A stretch of 64,000 nt of DNA from Microbacterium sp. nov. GSS16 (GTDB lineage: Bacteria; Actinomycetota; Actinomycetes; Actinomycetales; Microbacteriaceae). Shown here piece after piece: positions 6,401-14,652 of the stretch (positions within the stretch are counted from its first letter, which is position 1; each line of letters begins with the position of its first letter). The DNA is taken from positions 2,232,001 to 2,296,000 of the forward strand of contig NZ_CP116338.1 in NCBI RefSeq assembly GCF_028198145.1. Direction: 5' to 3'. Under the pieces are notes generated by a model. It did not search any database and was not told where the DNA came from. It saw nothing but the letters and a program-made list of their open reading frames with translations. The position numbers were made by a program, and so were the translations under genes.

Positions 6401-8980
6401 ATGGCAATTCAGAACACCACAGCCTCAGAGGTGCTCGTGATCGGCGCCGGGATGGTGGCACATCGCTTCGTGGACAGTCTGCTCAGCGGCGCCGACGCGG
6501 GGCGATCGGTGACCGTCATCGGCGAAGAAGGGCATCCGCCGTACGACCGGGTGGGTCTGACGTCGTTCTTCTCCGGGGCGACTGCGGAGGACCTCGCGCT
6601 CGACAGCGCGGTCCTCGCCGATGAGCGGGTCACCTACCTCGGCGACGACCCCGCGGTGCGGATCGACCGTGAGTCGCGAACGGTGAGCACCGTGTCCGGT
6701 GCCGTGCACTCGTACGAATCGCTCGTGCTCGCCACCGGCTCGTCGGCACCACGTGTTCCCGTAGAGGGCAACGATCTGCCCGGCTGCTTCGTGTACCGCA
6801 CACTGGACGACGTCACGGCCCTGCGCACGCACGTGCAGGAGCGGTTCGCGGTGCTCGGGCGTCCGCTCCGAGGCGCAGTGGTCGGTGGCGGCCTGCTCGG
6901 CCTCGAGGCCGCCGGCGCCCTGCAGGGCATGGGCGTGGAGTGCACGGTCATCCAGTCCGCCGACCGCCTGATGTCCGCTCAGCTCGACGACGCGGGCGGT
7001 CGCATGCTGCAGCGCCTGATCGAGGCTCGCGGCGTCGAGGTGCGCACGCGCAGCCGCACAACGAGGATCGCATCGGACGATTCCGGCTGGGTGCGCCGGG
7101 TCGACTTCGAGCAAGGCGGACATCTTCCCGCCGATGTCGTCGTCTTCACCGTCGGCGTGCGGCCCCGTGACGAGCTCGCACGTGCCGCGGGAATCGCGGT
7201 CCACGCGAACGGCGGCGTGCTGATCGACGACGCGTGCCGCACCTCCGACCCGCGCATCCTCGCCATCGGGGAGGTCGCGAGCTTCGACGGGCGCTGCGTC
7301 GGGCTCGTCGCCCCTGGTTACGCGATGGCCGAGGTCGCCGCGAGCGGCCTGCTCGGCCGGCCCGCGGCCTTCCCCGGATACGACGACGCGACGAAGCTCA
7401 AGCTCTCCGGGGTCGACGTCGCCAGCTTCGGTGACGCGATGGCGACCACGCCGAACGCTCTGGACGTGGTCTACGCCGATCCGGTCGCCGGGGTGTACAA
7501 GAAGCTCGTGCTCTCGGATGATGCGCAGACGCTGCTCGGTGGCATCCTCGTGGGCGATGCCAGCGCCTACGGCGAACTTCGCCCGCTCGTCGGAGCCGCG
7601 CTGGGTGGCGACCCCGCCGCGTATCTGATGCCGGAGGAGCAAGCCGGGACGCCGACGCGCGAACTGCCCGACGCCGCAGTCGTGTGCTCGTGCGCCGACG
7701 TCACGGCAGGGCGCATCCGCACCGCGGTCCACGAGGAGGGCTGCGCCGACGCTGCGGCGGTGAAGGCCTGCACTCGTGCAGGTGCGACGTGCGGTTCGTG
7801 TGTCTTCATGGTCTCGAAGATCGTCGGAGCCGAGCTGGCCAAGACCGGCCGCGCCGCATCGACCGCGCTGTGCGAGCACTTCGACATGTCGCGACGGCAG
7901 CTGTTCGACGCGGTCCGCGTCTCCGGGCTGACGACGTTCAGCACCGTCATTGCGCGCTTCGGACACGGCCGCGGGTGCGACATCTGCAAGCCCGCACTCG
8001 CGGGGATCCTGGCGGTGCTCGTCGGCGATCACGTGCTCGAGGGTGAGAACGCGACCCTGCAGGACACGAACGACCACGTCATGGCGAACATGCAGAAGGA
8101 CGGCACGTACTCGGTCGTGCCCAGGATGCCGGGCGGCGAGGTCACCCCTGCCGGCCTCATCGCGATCGGCCGGATCGCCGACGAGTACGGGCTGTACACG
8201 AAGATCACGGGTGGCCAGCGCATCGACATGTTCGGCGCACGCCTGGAGCAGCTTCCCGAGATCTGGGGGCGGCTCGTCGACGCCGGATTCGAATCCGGTC
8301 AGGCCTACGGCAAGGCGCTGCGCACCGTCAAGTCCTGTGTCGGGTCGACCTGGTGCCGTTACGGAGTGCTCGACTCGGTCGGCATGGCCGTGCGTCTCGA
8401 GCTGCGCTATCGGGGGCTCCGCGCACCGCACAAGCTGAAGCTGGGCGTCTCGGGATGCGCGCGAGAATGCGCGGAGGCCCGCAGCAAGGATGTCGGCGTG
8501 ATCGCCACCGAGCAGGGCTGGAACATGTACGTCGGCGGGAACGGCGGCTTCTCCCCTCGCCACGCGCAGCTGTTCGCGTCCGGCCTCGACGACGACGGGC
8601 TCATCCAGGCCATCGACCGGTTCTTCATGTACTACATCCGCACGGCCGACCGGCTGCAGCGCACCGCAGCGTGGTGCGAAGACCTCGAAGACGGTCTCGA
8701 CGGGCTCCGCAGCGTCGTCTTCGACGACGCGCTCGGCATCTGTACCGACCTGGACGCGGCGATGGCGCGTCACGTGGATCGCTATGAGGACGAGTGGGCC
8801 GCCACCCTGCGCGACCCCGAGAAGCTGCGACGCTTCAGTTCCTTCGTCAACGCCGCCGACACCCCCGACCCCTCGCTCGCCTACGTCCCTGTGCGCGGGC
8901 AGGTGCGCCCCGCCACCGAGGCGGAGCGCACGGCGGGCGGCATCCTGATCGCCGGAACCACCCTGGAGGTGCGCAGATGA
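6401..8980 (+). CDS. nirB: Assimilatory nitrite reductase, large subunit NirB
   Basis: NirB, 859 residues, is the NAD(P)H-dependent, siroheme-containing subunit that reduces nitrite to ammonium in the cytoplasm. The N-terminal part is an FAD/NAD oxidoreductase fold (VLVIGAGMVAHRF, residues 11-23; second nucleotide motif VVGGGLLGLEAAG near 165). A BFD-like [2Fe-2S] site follows with C429, C431, C464 and C467. The C-terminal nitrite/sulfite reductase part has the siroheme-[4Fe-4S] ligands C646, C652, C686 and C690 in the usual C-x5-C and C-x3-C pairs. All cofactor residues are present. The ATG at 6401 follows GGAAGGGGGG. The stop overlaps nirD by four bases (ATGA), starting a tightly coupled operon with nirD, cobA and the HemD fusion. 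Confidence 0.97.
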   Translation: MAIQNTTASEVLVIGAGMVAHRFVDSLLSGADAGRSVTVIGEEGHPPYDRVGLTSFFSGATAEDLALDSAVLADERVTYLGDDPAVRIDRESRTVSTVSGAVHSYESLVLATGSSAPRVPVEGNDLPGCFVYRTLDDVTALRTHVQERFAVLGRPLRGAVVGGGLLGLEAAGALQGMGVECTVIQSADRLMSAQLDDAGGRMLQRLIEARGVEVRTRSRTTRIASDDSGWVRRVDFEQGGHLPADVVVFTVGVRPRDELARAAGIAVHANGGVLIDDACRTSDPRILAIGEVASFDGRCVGLVAPGYAMAEVAASGLLGRPAAFPGYDDATKLKLSGVDVASFGDAMATTPNALDVVYADPVAGVYKKLVLSDDAQTLLGGILVGDASAYGELRPLVGAALGGDPAAYLMPEEQAGTPTRELPDAAVVCSCADVTAGRIRTAVHEEGCADAAAVKACTRAGATCGSCVFMVSKIVGAELAKTGRAASTALCEHFDMSRRQLFDAVRVSGLTTFSTVIARFGHGRGCDICKPALAGILAVLVGDHVLEGENATLQDTNDHVMANMQKDGTYSVVPRMPGGEVTPAGLIAIGRIADEYGLYTKITGGQRIDMFGARLEQLPEIWGRLVDAGFESGQAYGKALRTVKSCVGSTWCRYGVLDSVGMAVRLELRYRGLRAPHKLKLGVSGCARECAEARSKDVGVIATEQGWNMYVGGNGGFSPRHAQLFASGLDDDGLIQAIDRFFMYYIRTADRLQRTAAWCEDLEDGLDGLRSVVFDDALGICTDLDAAMARHVDRYEDEWAATLRDPEKLRRFSSFVNAADTPDPSLAYVPVRGQVRPATEAERTAGGILIAGTTLEVRR

Positions 8981-9339
8981 CCATCGCCCACAGTCTCGAC
9001 ACGCTCGTCCGCGCATGCGCGCTGACCGATCTCGAGGTCGAGAGAGGGCGCGCCGCCCTCTTCGGCAAGACGCAGATCGCGCTCTTCCTGCTCGCCGACG
9101 GCACGGTGCACGCGGTCGCGAACCTCGACCCGTACAGCGGGGCGCAGGTGATGTCTCGCGGCATAGTGGGCACCCGCGACGGCGCCCCCACCGTCGCTTC
9201 GCCGATGCACAAGCAGGTGTTCGACCTGCGCACCGGTCTGTGCGTCGCCACCCAGGGACGGCCGCCCGCGACGCTGCGGGTATGGCCCGTGGTCATGCAC
9301 GACGGCGACGTGCTCATCCACCTCGGGGAGCTGCGATGA
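8977..9339 (+). CDS. nirD: Nitrite reductase small subunit NirD
   Basis: NirD, 120 residues, has a Rieske-type fold that lost the iron-sulfur ligands, as is normal for NirD. The typical core is visible: HAVANLDPYSGAQVMSRGI and then SPMHKQVFDLRTGLC. It pairs with NirB in nitrite reduction; its exact contribution is structural or electron-transfer support. Start ATG at 8977 overlaps the nirB stop by four bases, and its own stop overlaps cobA by four bases. Confidence 0.95.
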   Translation: MTIAHSLDTLVRACALTDLEVERGRAALFGKTQIALFLLADGTVHAVANLDPYSGAQVMSRGIVGTRDGAPTVASPMHKQVFDLRTGLCVATQGRPPATLRVWPVVMHDGDVLIHLGELR

Positions 9340-10106
9340 CGATGCTCGGCAGAGTGGACCTCGTCGGCGGCGGCCCCGGTCCGGCCGATCTGATGACGGT
9401 GCGCGCGGCGCGTCTCATCGCCGAAGCCGACGTGATCGTGTTCGACCGGCTCGGCCCGGCAGCCGAGATCGTGCAGGGACTCGACCCTCGCGTGCTGGTG
9501 ATCGACGTGGGCAAGCAGCCCGGTCATCACCCGGTTCCTCAGGAGGAGATCAACAGGCTTCTCGTGATGCACGCGGCGGCCGGCCGCCGGGTGGTGCGTC
9601 TGAAGGGAGGCGATCCCTTCGTCTTCGGCAGGGGAGCGGAGGAGATGCAGGCGTGTCTCGTGGCGGGTGTGCCGGTCGACGTGACCCCGGCGCCGAGCAG
9701 CGCGATCGCCGTTCCGCAGGCGCTCGGCATTCCCCTCACGCATCGCGGCACGGCCGCCGCGTTCCACGTCACCACCGGGCATCGGGGCATCGACGCGACC
9801 ACGCTCACGGCCATCGCGGATCCCCAGGTTACGACCGTCATCCTGATGGGAGTGACCGCGCTTCCCCGTCTCGTCGACACGGCACTGCGACACGGCATCG
9901 CACCCGGCACGCCGATGGCGTTCATCGAGAACGGCCACACGCGGCAGCAGCGCTCGATCCGCACCACCCTCGGCAGTGCGGCAGCGGATGCCAGGACGAT
10001 GGGGCTGCGCAATCCCGCGGTCATCGTGATCGGCGACGTCGCGCGAGCCGGGCTGCTCGCACCGGTCCGGCCATCTCCGGTACCCGTGGGAGCAGTGTCC
10101 GCGTGA
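9336..10106 (+). CDS. cobA: Uroporphyrinogen-III C-methyltransferase (SUMT)
   Basis: This 256-residue enzyme methylates uroporphyrinogen III twice with SAM to give precorrin-2, the precursor of siroheme. Family motifs are intact: VGGGPGPADLMTVRA near the N terminus, VVRLKGGDPFVFGRGAEE (about residues 86-103), APSSAIAVPQALGIPLTHRG (about 122-141) and the later MAFIENGHTRQQR. There is no fused CysG-type dehydrogenase/chelatase domain, so those steps must be encoded elsewhere. The place inside the nirBD operon shows it serves the siroheme demand of NirB. It is coupled by four-base overlaps on both sides. Confidence 0.95.
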   Translation: MTMLGRVDLVGGGPGPADLMTVRAARLIAEADVIVFDRLGPAAEIVQGLDPRVLVIDVGKQPGHHPVPQEEINRLLVMHAAAGRRVVRLKGGDPFVFGRGAEEMQACLVAGVPVDVTPAPSSAIAVPQALGIPLTHRGTAAAFHVTTGHRGIDATTLTAIADPQVTTVILMGVTALPRLVDTALRHGIAPGTPMAFIENGHTRQQRSIRTTLGSAAADARTMGLRNPAVIVIGDVARAGLLAPVRPSPVPVGAVSA

Positions 10107-11230
10107 CGCCTGGCCGACTGCCGGATTCCGCTCTGGCGGGATGCGCGATCGTCGTCGTCGCCGATCGTCGCGCCGGCGATCTCGCCGTCGCGCTCGAACG
10201 TCGCGGCGCGACGGTGCAGCGTGCGCCCGCTCTCAGCATCCTGCCCGCCGCCGATGACGAGCTGCTCCTCGAACGCTCGCGCGAGCTCGTCGCCCAGCCG
10301 CCCGACACCGTCGTGGTCACCACCGGGGTCGGGCTCCGCGGCTGGATGGATGCCGTCCACGAGCGCGACCTGCACCCGCAGCTGACCCACGCGCTGTCGC
10401 AGGCGAGATTCATCGCCCGCGGACCGAAGGCGCACGGAGCCATTCAGCAGGCGGGGTTCTTCGCCGACTGGGTGGCGAGCACGGAGACGTCCGCCGAGGT
10501 GGCGGAGCATCTCATCGCCCGCGGCGTGGAGGGTGAGCGGATCGCCGTGCAGCATCACGGCGCGGGCTCCGACGGACTGGACGAGCTGCTCACCGCACAC
10601 GGCGCGACCGTCGTGCCCCTCATCGTGTACAGGTGGGGCCCGCCGCCGGATGCGGGCCTCGTGCGCCGCTCGGCTGAGCAGGCCGCCTCCGGAGCCGTGG
10701 ACGCGCTGCTGTTCACGTCGGCGCCGGGCGCTGCGGAATGGCTGCGCATCGCCGAGATCGCCGGGTCGCTCGCCGCGATCCGCCGGCGCGCGGAATCCCA
10801 GCGGCTGCTGCTGGCCGCCGTCGGTCCGATCACCGCGGCGCCGCTCCGGGATGCCGGCCTGCGGACGGCGGTCGCCGCGCGCGGACGTCTGGGTTCGCTC
10901 GTGCGGTGCGTCGTGGAGCATTTCGCGGCCGGGGCGCCCTTCGCCACCACAGCGGCGGGCGCGCTCGAGGTGCGCAGCGGTGGTGCGCTGATCGGTGATC
11001 GCTTCGTGCCACTGTCCCCGGCATCTGCGGGTGTGCTCGGCGCACTGTTCGATGCCCGAGGGAGCGTTCTCTCGCGGGAGGAGCTGGGGCGAGTGCTGCC
11101 GCGGGGAGGCCAGAGTCCGCACGCCGTCGAGATGGCGGTCGCGCGTCTGCGCGAGGCGCTCGGCGACAGGCGCGCCGTGACGACCGTGGTCAAACGCGGG
11201 TACCGGCTGGCGCTCGACGAGCGGCTCTGA
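10103..11230 (+). CDS. Uroporphyrinogen-III synthase fused to a C-terminal winged-helix DNA-binding domain
   Basis: The 375-residue product has two parts. Residues about 8-265 form a HemD-like uroporphyrinogen-III synthase, with LAGCAIVVVADRRAG at the start and the two-lobe pattern VVVTTGVGLRGW / DALLFTSAPGAAEWL / AAVGPITAAPLRDAG. Residues about 285-375 are an OmpR/PhoB-type winged helix: VPLSPASAGVLGALFDARGS, LSREELGRVL, HAVEMAVARLREALGD and the wing VTTVVKRGYRLAL. The start is a GTG at 10103 overlapping the cobA stop (GTGA). Mycobacteria carry similar HemD-winged-helix proteins near nitrite genes. It may be both enzyme and regulator, or a regulator that senses a tetrapyrrole; the sequence alone does not decide. 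A 16-bp hairpin ends the operon. Confidence 0.88.
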   Translation: MTPGRLPDSALAGCAIVVVADRRAGDLAVALERRGATVQRAPALSILPAADDELLLERSRELVAQPPDTVVVTTGVGLRGWMDAVHERDLHPQLTHALSQARFIARGPKAHGAIQQAGFFADWVASTETSAEVAEHLIARGVEGERIAVQHHGAGSDGLDELLTAHGATVVPLIVYRWGPPPDAGLVRRSAEQAASGAVDALLFTSAPGAAEWLRIAEIAGSLAAIRRRAESQRLLLAAVGPITAAPLRDAGLRTAVAARGRLGSLVRCVVEHFAAGAPFATTAAGALEVRSGGALIGDRFVPLSPASAGVLGALFDARGSVLSREELGRVLPRGGQSPHAVEMAVARLREALGDRRAVTTVVKRGYRLALDERL

Positions 11231-11236
11231 ACACGC

Positions 11237-11273
11237 GCCGACGGAGAGGCACCTCGCGTGCCTCTCCGTCGGC
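11237..11273. terminator. Bidirectional hairpin terminator between the nir operon and the nitrite channel gene
   Basis: A perfect inverted repeat with two 16-base arms and a 5-base CTCGC loop lies between two convergent units, 6 bases after the operon's last stop and 23 bases beyond the channel gene's stop. Placement suggests it serves both directions. Confidence 0.8.
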
Positions 11274-11295
11274 CCGTCCGTGAATGCACCTGCGC

Positions 11296-12129
11296 TCACA
11301 CCATGACGGAACGAGACTCCTCCGCGGGCTGCCGGACAGAGCTGCCGCCGTGCGTCAGATAGAGGGGGAGTCCGACGAAGAGCAGTCCGCCCACGAGGTT
11401 GCCGACGACCGTGGGGATCTCGTTCCAGATCAGGTAGTCCCACAGCGTGAACTCCCCGCCCATGAGCAGGCCGGAAGGGAACAGGAACATGTTCACGATC
11501 GAGTGCTCGAAGCCCATGTAGAAGAACAGCATGATGGGCAGCCACATGGCGATCACCTTGCCCCCGACGGTGTTCGACGCCATCGCCAGCACGACGCCGG
11601 TCGACACGAGCCAGTTGCACAGCATTCCGCGGATGAACAGCGTCAGCATGCCGGCGAGGCCGTGATCGGCGTATCCGACGGTGCGACTGTGGCCGATCTC
11701 GCCCAGCGCGCGGCCGACCTCGTTCGGCTCGGCTGAGAAGCCGTAGGTGAAGACCGCGGCCATGAGCACGGCGACGAGGATCGCGCCGCAGAGGTTGCCC
11801 AGGAACACCAGGCCCCAATTGCGGAGCATGGCAGGAACCGTGGCACCGGGGCGCCGTGCGAGGACGGCGAGAGGACCGAGGGTGAACACGCCGGTGAGCA
11901 GGTCGTAGCCGAACAGGTAGAGGATGACGAAGCCGACGGGGAAGAGCACGGCGCCCAGCAGCGGCTGGCCGGTCTGCGTGGCGATCGTCACGGCGAAGGC
12001 CGCGCCGATGGTGAGCAGGGCTGCGCCCATGAAGGCCCGGATCAGAGTGTCGCGTGCGGACATCTGCATCTTGGCGGCGCCGGCGTCGAGCATGTGGCCG
12101 ACGAGTTGGGCGGGCTTGACGTAAGACAC
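11296..12129 (-). CDS. Formate/nitrite transporter family channel (NirC-like)
   Basis: This 277-residue protein is a six-helix FNT channel. It shows the family pattern: ARDTLIRAFMGAALLTIGAAFAV for helix 1, a re-entrant stretch GNLCGAILVAVLM, and the conserved helix segment MGFEHSIVNMF with the pore histidine. Next to nirBD its most likely cargo is nitrite, as in NirC, although formate cannot be excluded by sequence. The GTG start at 12129 follows a perfect AGGAGG. A short hairpin (12148-12163) lies in the 5' leader just before the ribosome site. The gene converges on the nir operon but seems to share its regulator through the element at 12212-12238. Confidence 0.93.
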   Translation of the reverse strand: MSYVKPAQLVGHMLDAGAAKMQMSARDTLIRAFMGAALLTIGAAFAVTIATQTGQPLLGAVLFPVGFVILYLFGYDLLTGVFTLGPLAVLARRPGATVPAMLRNWGLVFLGNLCGAILVAVLMAAVFTYGFSAEPNEVGRALGEIGHSRTVGYADHGLAGMLTLFIRGMLCNWLVSTGVVLAMASNTVGGKVIAMWLPIMLFFYMGFEHSIVNMFLFPSGLLMGGEFTLWDYLIWNEIPTVVGNLVGGLLFVGLPLYLTHGGSSVRQPAEESRSVMV

Positions 12130-12147
12130 GAGTACCTCCTAGGAAAG

Positions 12148-12163
12148 GAGCCCGGTCGGGCTC
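12148..12163 (-). other. Short leader hairpin before the nitrite channel gene
   Basis: A 7-bp inverted repeat (GAGCCCG and CGGGCTC, two-base loop) lies immediately upstream of the ribosome-binding site of the channel gene. It could affect translation or mRNA stability; nothing in the sequence shows a ligand-binding structure. Confidence 0.4.
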
Positions 12164-12211
12164 TCTCGAGGACAGCGTGGTCCAGCGATGTTTCCGAGGT
12201 TCGTGTGTGTG

Positions 12212-12238
12212 GTTACGCCTATGGAACCAAGTTCTCAC
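12212..12238 (+). promoter_or_regulatory. GlnR-like operator upstream of the nitrite channel gene
   Basis: Three half-sites, GTTAC, GGAAC and CTCAC, are spaced by exactly six bases each, fitting gTnAC-N6-GaAAC-N6-GtnAC of the actinobacterial GlnR box. A fourth half-site is not recognisable. The element begins 83 bases upstream of the channel start codon and is on the strand opposite to the gene, exactly as at nirB. It also lies 60 bases from the divergent rarA start. Confidence 0.6.
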
Positions 12239-12285
12239 CTCGCCCGCGCGGCGCTGTGAGCAAGACGGGTGTCGCTCGCCCCGAC

Positions 12286-12291
12286 TAGCCT
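12286..12291 (+). promoter_or_regulatory. -10 box of rarA, leaderless start
   Basis: TAGCCT ends six bases before the rarA ATG, so transcription should begin at or next to the A of the start codon. The intervening GGGAGG abuts the ATG directly and would be too close to act as a normal ribosome-binding site. Confidence 0.5.
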
Positions 12292-12297
12292 GGGAGG

Positions 12298-13623
12298 ATG
12301 ACCTCCGCGCCCCTGCTCTCGGGACAGACACCGCTCGCCGTGCGCATGCGGCCGGTCTCGCTCGACGAGGTGGCCGGGCAGCAGCATCTGCTGCGCGCGG
12401 GGTCGCCGATCGTCGCCCTCGCCGATCCGGATGCCAAGGCGCCCGGCGCGGTGTCGATCATCCTCTGGGGTCCGCCCGGCACAGGCAAGACCACGCTCGC
12501 TCAGGCCATCGCCCGTTCCTCGGGGCGCCGGTTCGTCGAGCTGTCGGCGATCACCGCCGGGGTCAAGGACGTACGGGAGGTCATGCAGGAGGCGATCACG
12601 CAGCGCGACCTCTACGGCCAGACCACGATCCTGTTCCTGGATGAGATCCACCGGTTCACGAAGGCCCAGCAGGATGCCCTGCTGCCCGGCGTCGAGAACG
12701 GCTGGGTCATCCTCATCGCGGCGACCACCGAGAATCCGTCGTTCTCGGTGATCTCGCCGCTGCTCTCGCGTTCGCTGCTTCTGACACTGAAGCCCCTCAC
12801 CGACGACGACATCGGCGTGCTGCTCGACCGTGCCGTGGAAGACGCGCGCGGGCTGGCCGGCGCGGTGAGCGTGTCCGATGATGCGCGGGCGGCCCTGATC
12901 CGTCTCGCGTCGGGGGATGGGCGCCGTGCTCTCACCGGACTCGAGGCGGCCGCGGCCGTCGCGCTCTCGAAGCACGAGGAGGGTGAGGAAGTCGTCACGG
13001 ATGAGGACGTCGCCCAGGCCGTCGATCGGGCGCTGCTGCGCTACGACAGACAGGGCGACGAGCACTACGACGTGATCAGCGCCTTCATCAAGTCGATCCG
13101 CGGGTCGGATGCCGATGCGGCGGTGCACTATCTGGCACGGATGATCGAGGCGGGGGAGGACCCGCGGTTCATAGCCCGTCGACTCGTGATCTCCGCTGCG
13201 GAGGACGTCGGTCTCGCCGACCCGCAGGCGCTGACGATCGCGACGGCCGCCGCCGATGCGGTCGCCTTCATCGGGATGCCAGAGGGGCGCATCCCGCTCG
13301 CCGAGGCGACGATCTACCTGGCGACGACCGCCAAGTCGAACGCCGCGTACGCGGCGATCAATCAGGCGATCGCGGACGTGCGGGCCGGCGGATTCGGCCG
13401 TGTGCCGATCCACCTCCGCGATGCCCATTACGCCGGAGCGAAGCGCCTCGGGCACGGCAAGGGCTACCGCTATCCGCACGACAGCGACGCGGGCATCCTG
13501 CCTCAGCAGTACCTGCCCGACGAGCTCGTAGGGCGGCGCTACTACGAACCGAAGAACCTCGGTGCCGAGCGCGACATCGCGCCTCGCCTCGAGCGCATCC
13601 GGAAGATCCTCGGCGATCGCTGA
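12298..13623 (+). CDS. rarA: Replication-associated recombination protein A (MgsA/RarA family AAA+ ATPase)
   Basis: RarA, 441 residues, is a clamp-loader-like AAA+ ATPase acting at stalled replication forks. Motifs: MRPVSLDEVAGQQHLL near the N terminus, Walker A GPPGTGKTTLAQAIA (about residues 58-72), Walker B TILFLDEIHRFTKAQQDALLP (about 110-130) and sensor 1 IAATTENPSF. The C-terminal part has the typical AAEDVGLADPQAL and MPEGRIPLAEATIYLA segments. The ATG at 12298 is directly preceded by GGGAGG but with no spacer, and a TAGCCT box ends six bases before it, so a leaderless transcript is likely. It is divergent from the nitrite channel gene and unrelated to it in function. Confidence 0.96.
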   Translation: MTSAPLLSGQTPLAVRMRPVSLDEVAGQQHLLRAGSPIVALADPDAKAPGAVSIILWGPPGTGKTTLAQAIARSSGRRFVELSAITAGVKDVREVMQEAITQRDLYGQTTILFLDEIHRFTKAQQDALLPGVENGWVILIAATTENPSFSVISPLLSRSLLLTLKPLTDDDIGVLLDRAVEDARGLAGAVSVSDDARAALIRLASGDGRRALTGLEAAAAVALSKHEEGEEVVTDEDVAQAVDRALLRYDRQGDEHYDVISAFIKSIRGSDADAAVHYLARMIEAGEDPRFIARRLVISAAEDVGLADPQALTIATAAADAVAFIGMPEGRIPLAEATIYLATTAKSNAAYAAINQAIADVRAGGFGRVPIHLRDAHYAGAKRLGHGKGYRYPHDSDAGILPQQYLPDELVGRRYYEPKNLGAERDIAPRLERIRKILGDR

Positions 13624-13688
13624 GACGATCAGGTATCAGCGGACATCTTCTTCATGGGGCGCCGAGCGCCGCGTCGAGGAGGACGGTC

Positions 13689-14485
13689 ATGATCCACGGT
13701 CTGCGCACACGCGCCGGTGCGCTGTTCGCCCTGGTGCTGGTGATCGGCACCGCGATTCTGGCGGGCTGCGCATCGGCGGCCGCACCGGGCGGAACACCGC
13801 CGGAGAACGGTGGCGATCCCGCGCGCCCGCTGCTGACGACCCCGCACGCGGCCACGGTGATCGAGTCGGGCGACGGCGGCGGGCAGATGTGCATCGGCCC
13901 GCCGCGATGTCGTATCCGCCGCAGTGCGGCGGACCGGCGCTGGTCGGCTGGGACTGGGCGGAGTGGAGCGGAGCGTACGCCGAGTCGGGCGGCGTGCGCT
14001 GGGGCGAGTTCGCGCTGACCGGCACGTTCGACTCCGAGGCGCTCACCTTCACCCCGGAGACCATCGAGCCGTGGCGGGACGATCGGACGGTCGCCGACGA
14101 TCGTTCGCGGGTCCCCACCGCGGGCGCCGGTGCGACACCCGAGCAGCAGCTCGCCGAGAGCGCCTCGTCACCCGAGCTGACCATAATCAACGTCCGCGTC
14201 GTCGGCGATCTCGAGGCCGGGACGATCGAGCTGCGCCGGATCTGGGGCGGGATGCTGTGCGTCAGCGGGGCCACGCGCACGCAGTCCGAGCTGCAGGAGA
14301 TCGCCGACGACATCGTGGCCGAGACGCCGCAGGGAATCCTCTCGATCACTGCAGACGGCATGGTCGGGCGCGTGAACGTCGAGGTGATCCACGATGACGG
14401 CACTCTGCGACATGACGTGGATGCGGAGTACGGCACCGGCGTCGTCGTCGTGACCTCGTCTCTGCGTCCGGCATCCAGCGAGTGA
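13689..14485 (+). pseudogene. Putative lipoprotein gene interrupted by a -1 frameshift
   Basis: The N-terminal part starts at ATG 13689 after GAGGAGG and encodes a lipoprotein signal peptide (AGALFALVLVIGTAILAGC, lipobox LAGC with the acceptor Cys near residue 27). This frame runs well to about 13901 (GQMCIGPP) and then becomes unlike a protein. The sensible sequence continues in another frame from about 13904 as AMSYPPQCGGPALVGWDW and runs to the stop at 14485. One base is missing at about 13902-13903. The joined product would be about 265 residues, an exported lipoprotein of unknown function. It is either a recent pseudogene or a sequencing error. No slippery heptamer is present, so programmed frameshifting is unlikely. 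Confidence 0.8.
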
Positions 14486-14499
14486 GACCGGCTATCTGT

Positions 14500-14505
14500 T
14501 AGCAT
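14500..14505 (+). promoter_or_regulatory. Probable -10 box (TAGCAT) of rpsD with a long leader
   Basis: TAGCAT fits the TAnnnT pattern and lies 15 bases after the lipoprotein stop. It would give rpsD a 5' leader of roughly 140 bases. The leader holds an AAGGAGG (near 14585) that serves no visible start codon. Ribosomal protein S4 often controls its own mRNA; whether that happens here cannot be read from the sequence. Confidence 0.4.
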
Positions 14506-14652
14506 TGACCGGCTCGAAACAGAGTTTTCGGGCATCCCTCCGCTCCTGCATCACTTCCCGACGCGCCCCGGCGTGCGCGACGAGAAGGAGGAAGCGAGGC
14601 GATACGCCCGTGAGGCGCGAAAGACGCGTCCACGTCACGGAAGGAACACTTC

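Noticed and set aside
6240..6461. A longer N terminus for the small membrane protein, reaching to 6461 inside nirB.
   Set aside because: The extension would overlap the nirB promoter and start, and the perfect AGGAGG marks ATG 6239.
13896..13909. Programmed -1 frameshifting in the lipoprotein gene.
   Set aside because: The site CCGCCGCG has no X-XXY-YYZ slippery heptamer and no stimulatory hairpin right after it, so a plain deletion is simpler.
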